A stretch of DNA of 44,893 nt from an uncultured Lachnospiraceae bacterium (GCA_947173495.1 CAMWFQ010000032.1:1-44893), one strand, 5' to 3'. Counted from the first letter of the stretch, positions 1-8,799 are shown. Notes: generated from the sequence alone by a model not told the origin. Numbers and translations: made by a program.

Positions 1-4
1 CCAG

Positions 5-78
5 CGTTCCCGAGGTGACTCGAACACCCGACCTACCGCTTAGGAGGCGGTCGCTCTATCCATCTGAGCTACGGAAAC
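5..78 (-). tRNA. tRNA-Arg (anticodon CCT)
   Basis: Read on the minus strand this folds as a complete cloverleaf of 74 nt. The acceptor GTTTCCG pairs with CGGGAAC (one G-T pair), the D arm is GCTCAGATGGATAGAGC, and the anticodon stem ACCGC/GCGGT encloses the loop CTCCTAA. The T arm has the loop TTCGAGT. The anticodon CCT reads the arginine codon AGG. The discriminator base is G and no CCA is encoded. Its acceptor differs from the GTCCTCG acceptor shared by the decayed copies at 111-181 and 219-283, so it may not be a simple duplicate of them. Confidence 0.88.
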
Positions 79-110
79 GTGTATAAAATTGTGTGTGACT
101 TACTACCTCA

Positions 111-181
111 TGTCCTCCAAAAAGTTTCCGTTGTAGGTTCTCTTAGGAGGCGTGTGCTCTATCCAGCTGAGCTACGAGGAC
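111..181 (-). pseudogene. tRNA-Arg(CCT)-like copy with replaced 3' half
   Basis: On the minus strand the first 39 nt look like a normal tRNA 5' half: acceptor GTCCTCG, TA, D arm GCTCAGCTGGATAGAGC, then CACGC and the loop CTCCTAA. The next bases (GAGAACCTACAACGG) cannot close the anticodon stem and contain no TTCRA T loop. The 3' acceptor strand GGAGGAC is still present and pairs with GTCCTC, giving a 71-nt tRNA-sized unit. It is unlikely to be an arginine acceptor in translation. It lies about 103 bp from the intact tRNA, loop to loop. Confidence 0.6.
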
Positions 182-218
182 TCGAACGATATGAAGTTTA
201 TGAAAAGAGCTTTTTTAC

Positions 219-283
219 CTCCACGGACTTTGATGACCGGGATATTAGGAGGCGATCGCTCTATCCAACTGAGCTACGAGGAC
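219..283 (-). pseudogene. Second tRNA-Arg(CCT)-like copy with replaced 3' half
   Basis: The minus strand begins GTCCTCG-TA-GCTCAGTTGGATAGAGC, followed by GATCGC and the loop CTCCTAA, so the 5' half is well preserved and very close to the copy at 111-181. The expected GCGAT strand of the anticodon stem is replaced by TATCC, and the T arm is not recognisable. A GGAGG near the 3' end matches part of the acceptor. It is in tandem with the other copies, with loop spacing of 102 bp. The exact 3' end is uncertain. Confidence 0.55.
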
Positions 284-337
284 TTGTATGAAAAACCTGC
301 TAATAGGCAAGTCATTCAGCTATGAAATTGTTGATTT

Positions 338-410
338 TACGTTGTTTTGGCAATCGAACATCTGCCACTTAGGAAGTTATTCTATCTATTTGCACTCCTT
401 TCAGGCACTG
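338..410 (-). pseudogene. Strongly decayed tRNA-like remnant
   Basis: The minus strand retains GATAGA, an anticodon-like CTTCCTAAG and a T-loop-like GATGTTCGATTGCC in the right order and roughly the right spacing. The acceptor and D stems are not recognisable. It is placed as the fourth member of the tandem tRNA-Arg series because its CCTAA loop is 124 bp beyond that of the third copy. Unlike the second and third copies, its 3' half is the better-kept part. From about 410 to 563 I see no gene and no clear terminator. Confidence 0.35.
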
Positions 411-563
411 AATTATTTTAACATAATCTGTCAGCACTAGCAACCAAAAATTAAAACTTAATAAAAATTAAGGATGATATTTCATCATAACATAATTATC
501 CTCAAACTGACTGAGCTTTTATAGGTAACAATTCAGCTCACAAAACAGGATCCTTACTGGAAC

Positions 564-1472
564 CTATAGGTTAGGAAAATTAATGTATCCCTGCATCCAT
601 ATAACACCCTTAAATCTTCTTCCAATACAGGGTTCTCCATAAACATCTTCTTTATTGATACAGAGATCAAATATCATATCATTACAGTTGATAGTCATAA
701 AATAAATATCTTCTTCTGTAAGAGAATTTTTAACTTCACTGAATTCCATGATTTCTCCCAGAATTGAATAGTGATCGCATTCCACGCCATAAGGCATAAA
801 ATAAGTATCTACAAGACTGAATACATCTTCTTTCTGAATTCTCTTTGAAATTGTAGTATAAGTATCCATATCATCCAGTGTGAGACTTTCAATCGCATTT
901 TCATCTCCTCTTCTGGCAGCATTTAAAAGCTGACTTCTGTTCATGGATACTTTTTTATTTTTCATCAGGTCCTTTTCACTCTTATTAATAGGCATCATGA
1001 TCATGCCATCAGTAGAAAGAGCCGATAATGTGAGAGTAGTTCCTCTTACAGGTAAAATTCCGGAATTTTTAATTTTAACATAAGGTATCATATTCTGCAG
1101 ATAGAAAATAAGTGATATTCCTATTCTCACATCGTCGCACACACCTGCATAAGATTCCTGTGCAGCATGTCGCTCCACAGAAACGTCCTCTTCTGAGCTG
1201 ATATGAATTCCTTTTAAATAAGGAAAATAGTAATCATAAGTAAATTTATCTTCACTGTCAAATTCGCCACAGACAGCAATACCTGCAGAAAATCCTGTTC
1301 CGTTTTCACTGTTTTTGGTAAAATCCTTACAAAATTCAGCTAAAAGAGTATCATTTCCGTTAGAAGTATAAGAACGCTCATTCCCATTAATTATTACATC
1401 AGTTATGAGCTTCTGAAGTTCTTTTCTGTCTGTTACTTTACTGAAACCAATGGCTCTCATATATTTATGCAA
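564..1472 (-). CDS. DUF3881 family protein
   Basis: Predicted cytoplasmic protein of about 302 residues, no signal peptide or membrane segment. The N-terminus MHKYMRAIGFS matches the usual start of the DUF3881 family of Clostridia, whose function is unknown. I place the start at a TTG at 1472 because AGGAGG lies 8 nt upstream; the in-frame GTG at 1481 would overlap that site. It is the last gene of the minus-strand group, 43 nt after serS. The family assignment is from memory of the motif. Confidence 0.7.
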   Translation of the reverse strand: MHKYMRAIGFSKVTDRKELQKLITDVIINGNERSYTSNGNDTLLAEFCKDFTKNSENGTGFSAGIAVCGEFDSEDKFTYDYYFPYLKGIHISSEEDVSVERHAAQESYAGVCDDVRIGISLIFYLQNMIPYVKIKNSGILPVRGTTLTLSALSTDGMIMMPINKSEKDLMKNKKVSMNRSQLLNAARRGDENAIESLTLDDMDTYTTISKRIQKEDVFSLVDTYFMPYGVECDHYSILGEIMEFSEVKNSLTEEDIYFMTINCNDMIFDLCINKEDVYGEPCIGRRFKGVIWMQGYINFPNL

Positions 1473-1515
1473 GGATTTCACCTCCTGCCAATTTTAATCA
1501 TATGTCTTAGCTCTA

Positions 1516-2793
1516 TTATGCTAATTTTTCTTTTCCTCCCATATAAGGACGAAGGACCTCCGGGATTTTTACAGAACCATCCTTTTGAAGATTATTTTCC
1601 AAAAAAGCAATCAGCATTCTTGGAGGAGCTACTACCGTATTATTTAATGTATGCGCATAGTATTTCCCATTTTCTCCATTTATACGAATTTTTAATCTTC
1701 TTGCCTGTGCATCTCCCAGATTAGAACAACTTCCTACTTCAAAATATTTTTTCTGCCGGGGCGACCATGCTTCAACATCATAAGATTTAACCTTTAAATC
1801 AGCCAGATCACCTGAACAACATTCAATGGTTCTCACCGGAATATCCAAAGAACGGAATAGATCTACTGTATTTTGCCAGAGTTTTTCAAACCATACCTTT
1901 GAATCTTCCGGTTTACATACAACGATCATTTCCTGCTTTTCAAACTGATGAATTCTGTAAACTCCTCTTTCTTCCAGTCCATGGGCACCCTTTTCTTTTC
2001 TGAAACAGGGGGAATAACTGGTAAGCGTTTTTGGAAGTTCTGATTCCGGAACAATTGTATCAATAAATTTTCCTATCATGGAATGCTCTGAAGTTCCTAT
2101 GAGATATAAATCTTCTCCTTCAATTTTATACATCATGGCATCCATTTCCGCAAAACTCATAACACCTGTTACTACATTGCTTCTGATCATAAAAGGAGGT
2201 ACGCAATAAGTAAATCCTCTGTCTATCATAAAATCTCTTGCATAAGAAATAACAGCTGAATGAAGCCTTGCAATATCTCCCATTAAATAGTAAAATCCAT
2301 TGCCTGCCACTTTTCTTGCACTTTCAAAGTCTATTCCCTTTAATTTTTCCATAATTTCAGTATGATATGGAATCTCAAAATCAGGAACTACAGGTTCCCC
2401 ATATTTTGTTACTTCTACATTTTCACTGTCATCCTTTCCTACAGGAACACTGGGATCTATTATATTTGGGATCACCATCATAATTTCTGTTATTTTTTCA
2501 TTTAACTCTTTTTCTTTTTCTTCCAACTCAACAAGACGCCTGGCACCGGCAGCAACCTCTGCTTTTTTTGCTTCCGCCTCTTCTCTCTTTTTTTGTGCCA
2601 TTAATGCTCCAATTTCTTTGGATATTTTATTTCTTTTTGCCCGAAGATCATCTGCTTCCTGCTGCGTTTTTCTGCTTTCTGCATCAAGCTTTATTACATC
2701 ATCTACCAGTCCAATCTTTTCATCCTGGAATTTCTTTCTGATATTTTCTTTAACAATTTCCGGATTTTCTCTTAAAAATTTAATGTCAATCAT
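1516..2793 (-). CDS. serS: Seryl-tRNA synthetase (variant clostridial type)
   Basis: Charges tRNA-Ser with serine; cytoplasmic class II synthetase of 425 residues, normal family length. The first 110 residues form the antiparallel coiled-coil arm rich in K, E and A. Motif 2 is CFRKEKG followed by GLEERGVYRIHQFEKQE. The C-terminal motif 3 region reads HTLNNTVVAPPRMLIAFLEN and the protein ends near VLRPYMGG. The active site deviates from the textbook form (GTSEHSMIG instead of TAEVPL; NTVVAPPRM instead of GSGLAVGRT). An ATG at 2793 has GGAGG 8 nt upstream and is preferred over the GTG one codon earlier. There is no T-box leader directly upstream, where DUF4446 lies 16 nt away, so serS depends on an upstream promoter. 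Confidence 0.95.
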   Translation of the reverse strand: MIDIKFLRENPEIVKENIRKKFQDEKIGLVDDVIKLDAESRKTQQEADDLRAKRNKISKEIGALMAQKKREEAEAKKAEVAAGARRLVELEEKEKELNEKITEIMMVIPNIIDPSVPVGKDDSENVEVTKYGEPVVPDFEIPYHTEIMEKLKGIDFESARKVAGNGFYYLMGDIARLHSAVISYARDFMIDRGFTYCVPPFMIRSNVVTGVMSFAEMDAMMYKIEGEDLYLIGTSEHSMIGKFIDTIVPESELPKTLTSYSPCFRKEKGAHGLEERGVYRIHQFEKQEMIVVCKPEDSKVWFEKLWQNTVDLFRSLDIPVRTIECCSGDLADLKVKSYDVEAWSPRQKKYFEVGSCSNLGDAQARRLKIRINGENGKYYAHTLNNTVVAPPRMLIAFLENNLQKDGSVKIPEVLRPYMGGKEKLA

Positions 2794-2809
2794 CACTAAT
2801 TCCTCCCAA

Positions 2810-3322
2810 TCATTCTTCTTTCATTGCAATTTTCAAAGCTTTTTCTTCTTCAGGGCCTAATGAAATTTCACATTCACCACTTTTTATCTCTTTTGTAAAA
2901 GAATAACATCCTTCTGCACCGTGAACAGAATTCAAAACAAACCCATTATTATTTTCATCCAGAAGGGCAAGGCAGAAACTTAAATTTCCTCCCATTTGGT
3001 CAAAGGCATCATATTTTATTATTCCTACCTTCTGAAGAGATGATTCGAATTTACGATGCAAAGTTCTTATATCTTTTTTATTTTTATCAATTGAGTTTTT
3101 TATAAATTTATTATCCTCGAATAGTGCAACTACTTCTTCTTCCAGACTGCCGGCATTTTTACCCAGCATAAATCTTCTGTATTTCTTTTTTAACTTTGAT
3201 ATAGAACAAATATTTATTATATTCAAAACAAAGAGAATCAATATGATAGAGACCAAAACCAATAATAAAATTCCTATATCAATATTTTCTAAACCAATAC
3301 TGGTAAAAAAGTAATTATTCAT
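2810..3322 (-). CDS. DUF4446 membrane-anchored protein
   Basis: 170 residues with one N-terminal hydrophobic segment (about 15-37), then a basic stretch (KLKKKYRR), a coiled-coil-like region (about 60-95) and a compact C-terminal domain. The C-terminal pattern IIKYDAFDQMGGNLSF...LALLD...GCYSF.KEI is characteristic of DUF4446, which in Clostridia is regularly found beside parA and parB. The function is unknown; the position suggests a role in origin or membrane organisation, which is inference. It lies 41 nt after parB on the same strand. Confidence 0.8.
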   Translation of the reverse strand: MNNYFFTSIGLENIDIGILLLVLVSIILILFVLNIINICSISKLKKKYRRFMLGKNAGSLEEEVVALFEDNKFIKNSIDKNKKDIRTLHRKFESSLQKVGIIKYDAFDQMGGNLSFCLALLDENNNGFVLNSVHGAEGCYSFTKEIKSGECEISLGPEEEKALKIAMKEE

Positions 3323-3363
3323 TTTTCATCTTGTACCCTTCTTAAATCTTTTGTTTAAATTAT

Positions 3364-4254
3364 CTATTTTGATAACAAATCCATGATTTTTTCCAAATCA
3401 TCGTGGCTGTAAAATTCAATTTCTATCTTTCCTGTTCCATTTCCTTTAGAAGTAATACTTACTTTTGTACTTAATTTTTGTTTTAAATTTTCTTCAATAT
3501 CCTTATAAATTGCCTCCAGGCTTTTGTCAGAAGAAATAACTTTTTTATTTTTTACAGGTTTTCCTAAATTTTTAACCAACTTTTCAACATCACGTACGCT
3601 TAATTTTTCATCAATAATACGTTTTGCAATCTCTGATTGCTGCTCTGGATCCTCTATTGTAATAAGTGCCCTGGCATGTCCTGTAGAAAGTGTGCCTGCA
3701 ATAACCATCTGTTGTACATTTTCACATAATTTTAAAAGACGCATGGAATTTGTAACGGCAGTCCTGCTTTTAGCAACTCTTTCCGCCACCTCATCCTGCT
3801 TTAAATTAAATTCTGTCAGAAGCCTTTTATAGGCCTGTGCTTCTTCAATTGGATTCAGATTTTCTCTTTGAATATTTTCAATTAAGGAAATTTCAACTAT
3901 TTCTCTTTCTGTCAGATTTTTAATAATGACAGGTATCTCCTTTAATCCTGCTTTTTTAGCAGCCCGCCATCTTCTTTCACCGGCTATAATTTCATAGTAA
4001 TTTTTTTTATCCTGAACAATAATAGGCTGCAATAAACCAAATTGCTTAATAGATTCTGCCAGTTCCTCCAGAGAATCTTCATCAAATTTTTTTCTGGGCT
4101 GTTCTCTGTTAGGTTCGATTTTAGTAATATTAACTAATGTTTCACCTGATTTTTCTTCAATTTCAATTTTATTTACATCATTTTTTGATTTTGTATTAAT
4201 TCCATTTGGAATTAACGCATCTAACCCTTTTCCCAACCCTCTTGCAGCCGCCAT
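3364..4254 (-). CDS. parB: Chromosome-partitioning protein ParB (Spo0J)
   Basis: CTP-dependent DNA clamp that loads at parS and spreads along the origin. The 296 residues begin MAAARGLGKGLDALIP, typical of Spo0J. The ParB/Srx nucleotide-binding part holds GERRWRAAKKAGL (about residues 90-105) and ENIQRENLNPIEEA (about 125-140), followed by a helix-turn-helix (QDEVAERVAKSRTAVTNSMRLL) and a C-terminal dimerisation domain. It starts 3 nt after the parA stop, so the two are translationally linked. Two perfect parS sites lie upstream of parA at 5337 and 5385. Confidence 0.96.
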   Translation of the reverse strand: MAAARGLGKGLDALIPNGINTKSKNDVNKIEIEEKSGETLVNITKIEPNREQPRKKFDEDSLEELAESIKQFGLLQPIIVQDKKNYYEIIAGERRWRAAKKAGLKEIPVIIKNLTEREIVEISLIENIQRENLNPIEEAQAYKRLLTEFNLKQDEVAERVAKSRTAVTNSMRLLKLCENVQQMVIAGTLSTGHARALITIEDPEQQSEIAKRIIDEKLSVRDVEKLVKNLGKPVKNKKVISSDKSLEAIYKDIEENLKQKLSTKVSITSKGNGTGKIEIEFYSHDDLEKIMDLLSK

Positions 4255-4257
4255 AAC

Positions 4258-5025
4258 TTAATTTTCCTTTCCACCAATAATTTCATCCGCCAACATAGAA
4301 TATGCTTCTGCTCCTGCTGATTTAGCATCATAAATATTAATTGGCATTCCATAGCTGGGTGCTTCCGCCAATCTTATATTTCTTGGAATGACAGTATTAA
4401 AAATCCTATGATTTAAATTATTTTTTACATTTTCTACTACTTGTAAGGATAAATTTGTTCTGGAATCATACATAGTAAATACAACCCCTTCCATTTCAAG
4501 ATCAGGGTTTAATCGCTCCTTAACAAGATTTATAGTATGTATCAGCTGACTAAGTCCCTCCAAAGCATAATATTCACATTGAATAGGAACTAAAATAGAG
4601 TCAGCCGTTGTCATTGCATTTATTGTTAAAAAATTCAAGGAAGGAGGGCAATCTATTATAATATAATCATAACTTTCTTTTACCCATTCAACTTCCTTTT
4701 TTAATATAAATTCTTTTTTTTCAACACCAATCAGTTCAATTTCTGTGGCAGCAAGATTTACATTTGAAGGTATGACCGAAATTCCAGAAATAGCATCTCT
4801 TATAATACATTCTTTAATTGAACATTCATTTAACATTAATTCATAAATTGTATTTTCCTGCTCATTTTTTTCTATTCCAAAACCACTGGTAGTATTTCCC
4901 TGTGGATCAGTATCGATTACCAGTATATTTTTTCCCTTAGCCGCAAGCGCAGCAGATAAATTAATTGAAGTAGTTGTTTTTCCTACTCCACCTTTTTGGT
5001 TTGCAATCGCAATAACTCTTCCCAT
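4258..5025 (-). CDS. parA: Chromosome-partitioning ATPase ParA (Soj)
   Basis: Walker-type ATPase that binds DNA and works with ParB in origin segregation and control of initiation. The deviant Walker A motif KGGVGKTT lies near residues 11-18, Walker A' is IDTDPQGN and Walker B is IIDCPPSL. Length 255 residues is normal for Soj. I choose the ATG at 5025 because GGAGGA lies 6 nt upstream and the protein then begins MGRVIAIANQKGG; a longer frame to 5055 adds ten atypical residues. It is the first gene of the parA-parB-DUF4446-serS-DUF3881 run. Confidence 0.96.
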   Translation of the reverse strand: MGRVIAIANQKGGVGKTTTSINLSAALAAKGKNILVIDTDPQGNTTSGFGIEKNEQENTIYELMLNECSIKECIIRDAISGISVIPSNVNLAATEIELIGVEKKEFILKKEVEWVKESYDYIIIDCPPSLNFLTINAMTTADSILVPIQCEYYALEGLSQLIHTINLVKERLNPDLEMEGVVFTMYDSRTNLSLQVVENVKNNLNHRIFNTVIPRNIRLAEAPSYGMPINIYDAKSAGAEAYSMLADEIIGGKEN

Positions 5026-5269
5026 GAAAATCCTCCGTGCTACCAGCACCTGCAAATTTAGGCGTCAGCATAATATTTGCAAAACGAACAAATTTGTTTG
5101 TGAAAAAATTATTTTTCACAGTATCACACCTTCCTTTATCAGCAGGTAAATTTAAAATTTTATATTTTTCAAGTAATTATAACACTTCTGCTATCTATAT
5201 TCCATGTATATTTGTTAATAAAATTAAATATAAAATATAAAATTCTTAATCATAATGTACACATAATTA

Positions 5270-5312
5270 TGTTTCACAAATAAATATTGAAAATAATGGA
5301 ATGTTTCACAAA
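5270..5312. promoter_or_regulatory. Two parS-like half sites upstream of parA
   Basis: The sequence TGTTTCACAAAT occurs twice, at 5270 and at 5302, 32 bp apart. Its first eight bases equal the left arm of the perfect parS sites at 5337 and 5385, but the right arm is missing. They sit between the complete sites and parA, where they could weakly bind ParB or be eroded parS copies. No binding is demonstrated. Confidence 0.4.
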
Positions 5313-5336
5313 TATAAACTATATTTTGGGGTAAAG

Positions 5337-5352
5337 TGTTTCACGTGAAACA
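5337..5352. promoter_or_regulatory. parS site 1
   Basis: TGTTTCACGTGAAACA, a perfect match to the 16-bp palindromic parS consensus bound by ParB/Spo0J in Firmicutes. It lies in the 389-bp non-coding interval between parA (5025) and the response regulator (5415), about 8 kb from dnaA, as expected for origin-proximal parS. Confidence 0.97.
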
Positions 5353-5384
5353 TTATATTGTATTATTTTCTATTTAAATAGATA

Positions 5385-5400
5385 TGTTTCACGTGAAACA
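5385..5400. promoter_or_regulatory. parS site 2
   Basis: A second perfect TGTTTCACGTGAAACA palindrome, 48 bp from the first (start to start) and only 15 bp from the end of the response-regulator gene. The rest of the 5026-5414 interval is very AT-rich and holds only the two half sites; I see no RNA gene there. Confidence 0.97.
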
Positions 5401-5414
5401 TCATCAAAATACTC

Positions 5415-6053
5415 TCATATTTTTACTATATTATTTTTTATTGCAAAAACAGCCGCCTGTGTTCTATCAGAAACATTAATTTTTCTAAATATATTAGAAA
5501 TGTGATTTTTAACAGTTCTTTCACTTATATTTAAATTATTAGCTATTTCCTTATTAAACATTCCTCCCGCTAATTGTATTAATATTTCCAATTCTCTTTT
5601 TGTTAAAGACTCTATTTTTTCTTTATCAACATTCTTATTCACAATTTTTTTATCTAAAATTGGTAATAAACTCGGTTGTATATAAGTTTCATTATTCAAA
5701 ACAATACGAATTGCATATTTCAATTCTTCTAATCCAGATTCTTTTAAAATATAACCATTTGCCCCTGAATCCATAGCACTAATAATAAATTCTGCCTCAT
5801 TATGAACAGTCAATATCAAAACTTTTACAGGATTCTTTATTTTTTTTAATTCTTTTAAAACATGAATTCCACTCATATTAGGCATACTGAGATCTAATAA
5901 TAATATATCCGGCTTTTCACTTTCCAGTTTTTTTAAACATTCAACTCCATCTTTTACTTCAGCAATCACCTCCATGCTTTTATCAAACTCTAATAAATGT
6001 CTGATACCTTCACGAACCAAAACATGATCATCTGCAAGCATTACTTTAATCAT
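5415..6053 (-). CDS. NarL/LuxR-family response regulator (orphan)
   Basis: Two-component response regulator of 212 residues, a cytoplasmic transcription factor. The receiver domain (1-120) has the acidic pair D8/D9, the phosphoacceptor D54 in LLLDLSMPN and the conserved lysine K104 in ILKESG, so it should be phosphorylated normally. A LuxR-type helix-turn-helix follows (about 148-208: LTKRELEIL, NKEIANNLNISERTVKNHISNI). The ATG at 6053 is preferred because AGGAGG is 9 nt upstream; a start at 6059 would leave only 3 nt. No histidine kinase is present in the window, so its partner and targets are unknown. It sits between rsmG and the parS/parAB locus. Confidence 0.9.
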   Translation of the reverse strand: MIKVMLADDHVLVREGIRHLLEFDKSMEVIAEVKDGVECLKKLESEKPDILLLDLSMPNMSGIHVLKELKKIKNPVKVLILTVHNEAEFIISAMDSGANGYILKESGLEELKYAIRIVLNNETYIQPSLLPILDKKIVNKNVDKEKIESLTKRELEILIQLAGGMFNKEIANNLNISERTVKNHISNIFRKINVSDRTQAAVFAIKNNIVKI

Positions 6054-6125
6054 CGTCATTTTCCTCCTGATCATTGGTTATGATTTTATTTAATTTTTAA
6101 TATTTTAATTATAAAAGAATTTATT

Positions 6126-6866
6126 TCATTTTACAATCGGCTCCTTTGAAGGAATTCCAGCCTTTCTCGGATATTTTAAAGGTGTTGGTTTTATTTTTTT
6201 TATAACTATAAGATTTCTTCCTATATCTGAATTTGGAAGAAAAAAATGAATTTGATTTTCCAGTTTTCCACCTAAAATATGAATAACATTTTTTGCATTT
6301 TCATATTCTTCGCTAATCTGCTCTGACTTATATGAAATAAAAAAACCATTTTTTCTAACAAAAGGAATGCAGTATTCAGATAAAGTTGCTAAATTAGAAA
6401 CAGCTCGTGAAATACAAAAATCATACTTTTCTCTTAATTTTCCTGGCCTGGCTAAATCTTCTGCTCTTCCATGAATAATTGTCATATTCTCTAATCCAAG
6501 ACTATTTGAAACCTCATTTAAAAATCTAATTCTTTTATTTAAAGAATCAATCAGTGTTACTTTTAATTGGGGAAATATAATTTTAAGTGGAATACCAGGA
6601 AACCCTGCTCCACTTCCTACGTCTATTATCTGATAAGAGTCCTTTAATAAATACGGCACAGCATTTACAAGAGAAATACTATCTATAAAATGTTTTTTCA
6701 TTACTTCCGAAAAATCTGTGATAGACGTTAAATTCATAAATGAATTCCATTCTATCAATAATTCATAATATTTAAGAAAACAATCCAATTTTTTATCATC
6801 TAAAACTATATTAAATTTCAATAAATCCATTCTAAACGAATCTATTTCATTTTCTTTATAATTCAT
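6126..6866 (-). CDS. rsmG: 16S rRNA (guanine-N7)-methyltransferase RsmG
   Basis: SAM-dependent methyltransferase that modifies a guanine (G527 in E. coli numbering) of 16S rRNA. The 246 residues carry WNSFMNLTSI, the FIDSI element, and the SAM-binding motif IDVGSGAGFPGIPLKI (about residues 73-88), with RAVSNLATL later. It overlaps its neighbour closely: the start ATG lies 1 nt after the mnmG stop codon, in the usual mnmE-mnmG-rsmG order. Its C-terminal tail is basic (KYPRKAGIPSKEP), which is normal for the family. Confidence 0.96.
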   Translation of the reverse strand: MNYKENEIDSFRMDLLKFNIVLDDKKLDCFLKYYELLIEWNSFMNLTSITDFSEVMKKHFIDSISLVNAVPYLLKDSYQIIDVGSGAGFPGIPLKIIFPQLKVTLIDSLNKRIRFLNEVSNSLGLENMTIIHGRAEDLARPGKLREKYDFCISRAVSNLATLSEYCIPFVRKNGFFISYKSEQISEEYENAKNVIHILGGKLENQIHFFLPNSDIGRNLIVIKKIKPTPLKYPRKAGIPSKEPIVK

Positions 6867-6867
6867 T

Positions 6868-8799
6868 TCATTTATATCCTCCGTCTATATATGATTGTCT
6901 ATGATGAAGCTGCTCCAGGTAAATAAGCAAAACAGAAATATCTGCAGGAGAAACTCCTGAAATACGTGATGCCTGTCCCACAGACACAGGATGAAATGAC
7001 TTTAATTTTTGTCTTGCTTCAATACGAAGGCTCGGTACATCATCATAATCTATATCCGGAGGAATCTTCTTATTTTCCATTTTTTTGAACTGTTTTACCT
7101 GGCGAAGCTGTCTTTCTATATAACCTTCATATTTAATTTCAATTTCCACCTGTTCAATTACCTGACTTGGAAGTTCAGTTCTATCAGGATCTAATTCCTG
7201 CAATATGTCATAATTCAGTTCTGGCCGGCACAATAATTCAGCTAAATTAGAACCTGTTTTTAGAGATGTACTTCCGTACTTTTCCAAAAAACTCTGATTT
7301 TTTTTAGAAGCTCCTATTTTAACATTTTTAAGACGATTAATTTCATCCTCTATTAATTTCTTTTTTTTCACAACTTCATCATACTGCTCTTTCGATATAA
7401 GACCTACTCTATATCCCTTTTCTCTTAATCTGAGATCCGCATTATCCTGTCTCAATAAAAGTCTGTATTCCGCCCGGGAAGTCATCATACGATAAGGTTC
7501 ATAATTATCCTTTGTAACCAGATCATCAATTAAAACACCTATATATCCCTCTGACCTGTCAATAATTAATGATTCTTTTCCAAGTATAAACTGAGCAGCA
7601 TTAATTCCTGCAATCAAACCCTGAGCGGCCGCCTCTTCATAACCACTGCTCCCATTTATCTGTCCACCGCTGTAAAGTCCTTCTATTTTTTTAAATCCTA
7701 AAGTAGGATAAAGCTGCTTTGGATTAATACAATCATATTCAATTGCATAAGCATTTCTTACTATTTCACAATTTTCCAATCCAGGTACTGTCCTGTACAT
7801 AGATAATTGTACATCTTCCGGAAGAGATGAGGACATTCCTCCCACATACATCTCATTTGTATATAATCCTTCCGGTTCAATAAAAACCTGATGCCTTTCT
7901 TTATCCGGAAATTTTACAACTTTATCTTCAATAGAAGGACAATATCTTGGTCCTGTCCCTTCTATTACTCCGGCATAAATCGGAGAACGGTCAAGATTTT
8001 TTCTTATAATTTCATGTGTATTTTCATTTGTATATGTCAGATAGCATGATACCTGATCAATCTGAACAGAATCCGGATCCGTTGAAAAAGAAAAAGGAAC
8101 GACTTTTTCATCGCCAAACTGCTCTTCCATTTTTGAAAAATCAATGCTTCTTTTATCCATCCGTGCCGGTGTTCCTGTTTTAAAACGATTTATTTCAATT
8201 TCCATCGATAAAAGAGAATCTGTCAGATAATTTGCTGCCTGAAGACCATTTGGACCAGTATATGTAATAGACTCTCCACACAAACATCTTGCTTTTAAAT
8301 AAGTGCCTGTACATAAAACTACTGCCTTACATTCATAAATTATTCCCGTAAAAGTTTTAACCCCTGTAATTTTTTTTATATAGCCGAAATCTGAATTATC
8401 AATTTTCTTCCAAATCAGTTCACATACTTCCGCCTGCTTAATTATTATATTTTTCTGGTTTTCAAGAACTTTTCTCATAGAATGACTATATTTCTGCTTA
8501 TCAGCCTGTGCACGAAGTGAATGCACTGCAGGTCCCTTTGAAATATTAAGCATTTTGGATTGTATAAAAGTCTTATCAATATTTTTACCCATCTCTCCTC
8601 CTATTGCATCAAGTTCTCTCACAAGATGTCCCTTAGAGGATCCGCCAATATTAGGATTACAGGGCATAAGAGCAATACTGTCTATACTGACCGTAAAAAT
8701 AACCGTTTTAAGTCCGAGTCTTGCACAGGCCAGAGCGGCTTCACATCCGGAATGTCCTGCACCTATCACACAAACATCTGTACCTTTTATTATCTTCAT
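6868..8799 (-). CDS. mnmG: tRNA uridine-5-carboxymethylaminomethyl modification enzyme MnmG (GidA)
   Basis: FAD-dependent enzyme that, with MnmE, makes the cmnm5 modification at the wobble uridine of several tRNAs. The 643-residue protein begins with the dinucleotide-binding motif [12 protein letters not shown] (about 11-22), followed by [21 protein letters not shown] sequence and the C-terminal GidA-associated domain ([19 protein letters not shown]). Length is normal (about 620-650). It begins 13 nt after mnmE; GAGGA precedes the ATG. Confidence 0.97.
   Translation of the reverse strand: MKIIKGTDVCVIGAGHSGCEAALACARLGLKTVIFTVSIDSIALMPCNPNIGGSSKGHLVRELDAIGGEMGKNIDKTFIQSKMLNISKGPAVHSLRAQADKQKYSHSMRKVLENQKNIIIKQAEVCELIWKKIDNSDFGYIKKITGVKTFTGIIYECKAVVLCTGTYLKARCLCGESITYTGPNGLQAANYLTDSLLSMEIEINRFKTGTPARMDKRSIDFSKMEEQFGDEKVVPFSFSTDPDSVQIDQVSCYLTYTNENTHEIIRKNLDRSPIYAGVIEGTGPRYCPSIEDKVVKFPDKERHQVFIEPEGLYTNEMYVGGMSSSLPEDVQLSMYRTVPGLENCEIVRNAYAIEYDCINPKQLYPTLGFKKIEGLYSGGQINGSSGYEEAAAQGLIAGINAAQFILGKESLIIDRSEGYIGVLIDDLVTKDNYEPYRMMTSRAEYRLLLRQDNADLRLREKGYRVGLISKEQYDEVVKKKKLIEDEINRLKNVKIGASKKNQSFLEKYGSTSLKTGSNLAELLCRPELNYDILQELDPDRTELPSQVIEQVEIEIKYEGYIERQLRQVKQFKKMENKKIPPDIDYDDVPSLRIEARQKLKSFHPVSVGQASRISGVSPADISVLLIYLEQLHHRQSYIDGGYK

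Noticed and set aside
79-291. Plus-strand open frame of 70 codons across the tRNA-like copies
   Set aside because: Its repeated internal sequence is simply the antisense of the tRNA 5' halves; no ribosome site and no recognisable protein.
1473-1515. T-box or other riboswitch controlling serS
   Set aside because: serS is preceded within 16 bp by DUF4446 and no leader with a T-box sequence was seen on either side.
5026-5055. Ten-residue N-terminal extension of ParA
   Set aside because: The ATG at 5025 has an ideal ribosome site and gives the standard Soj N-terminus; the extension would contain that ribosome site.
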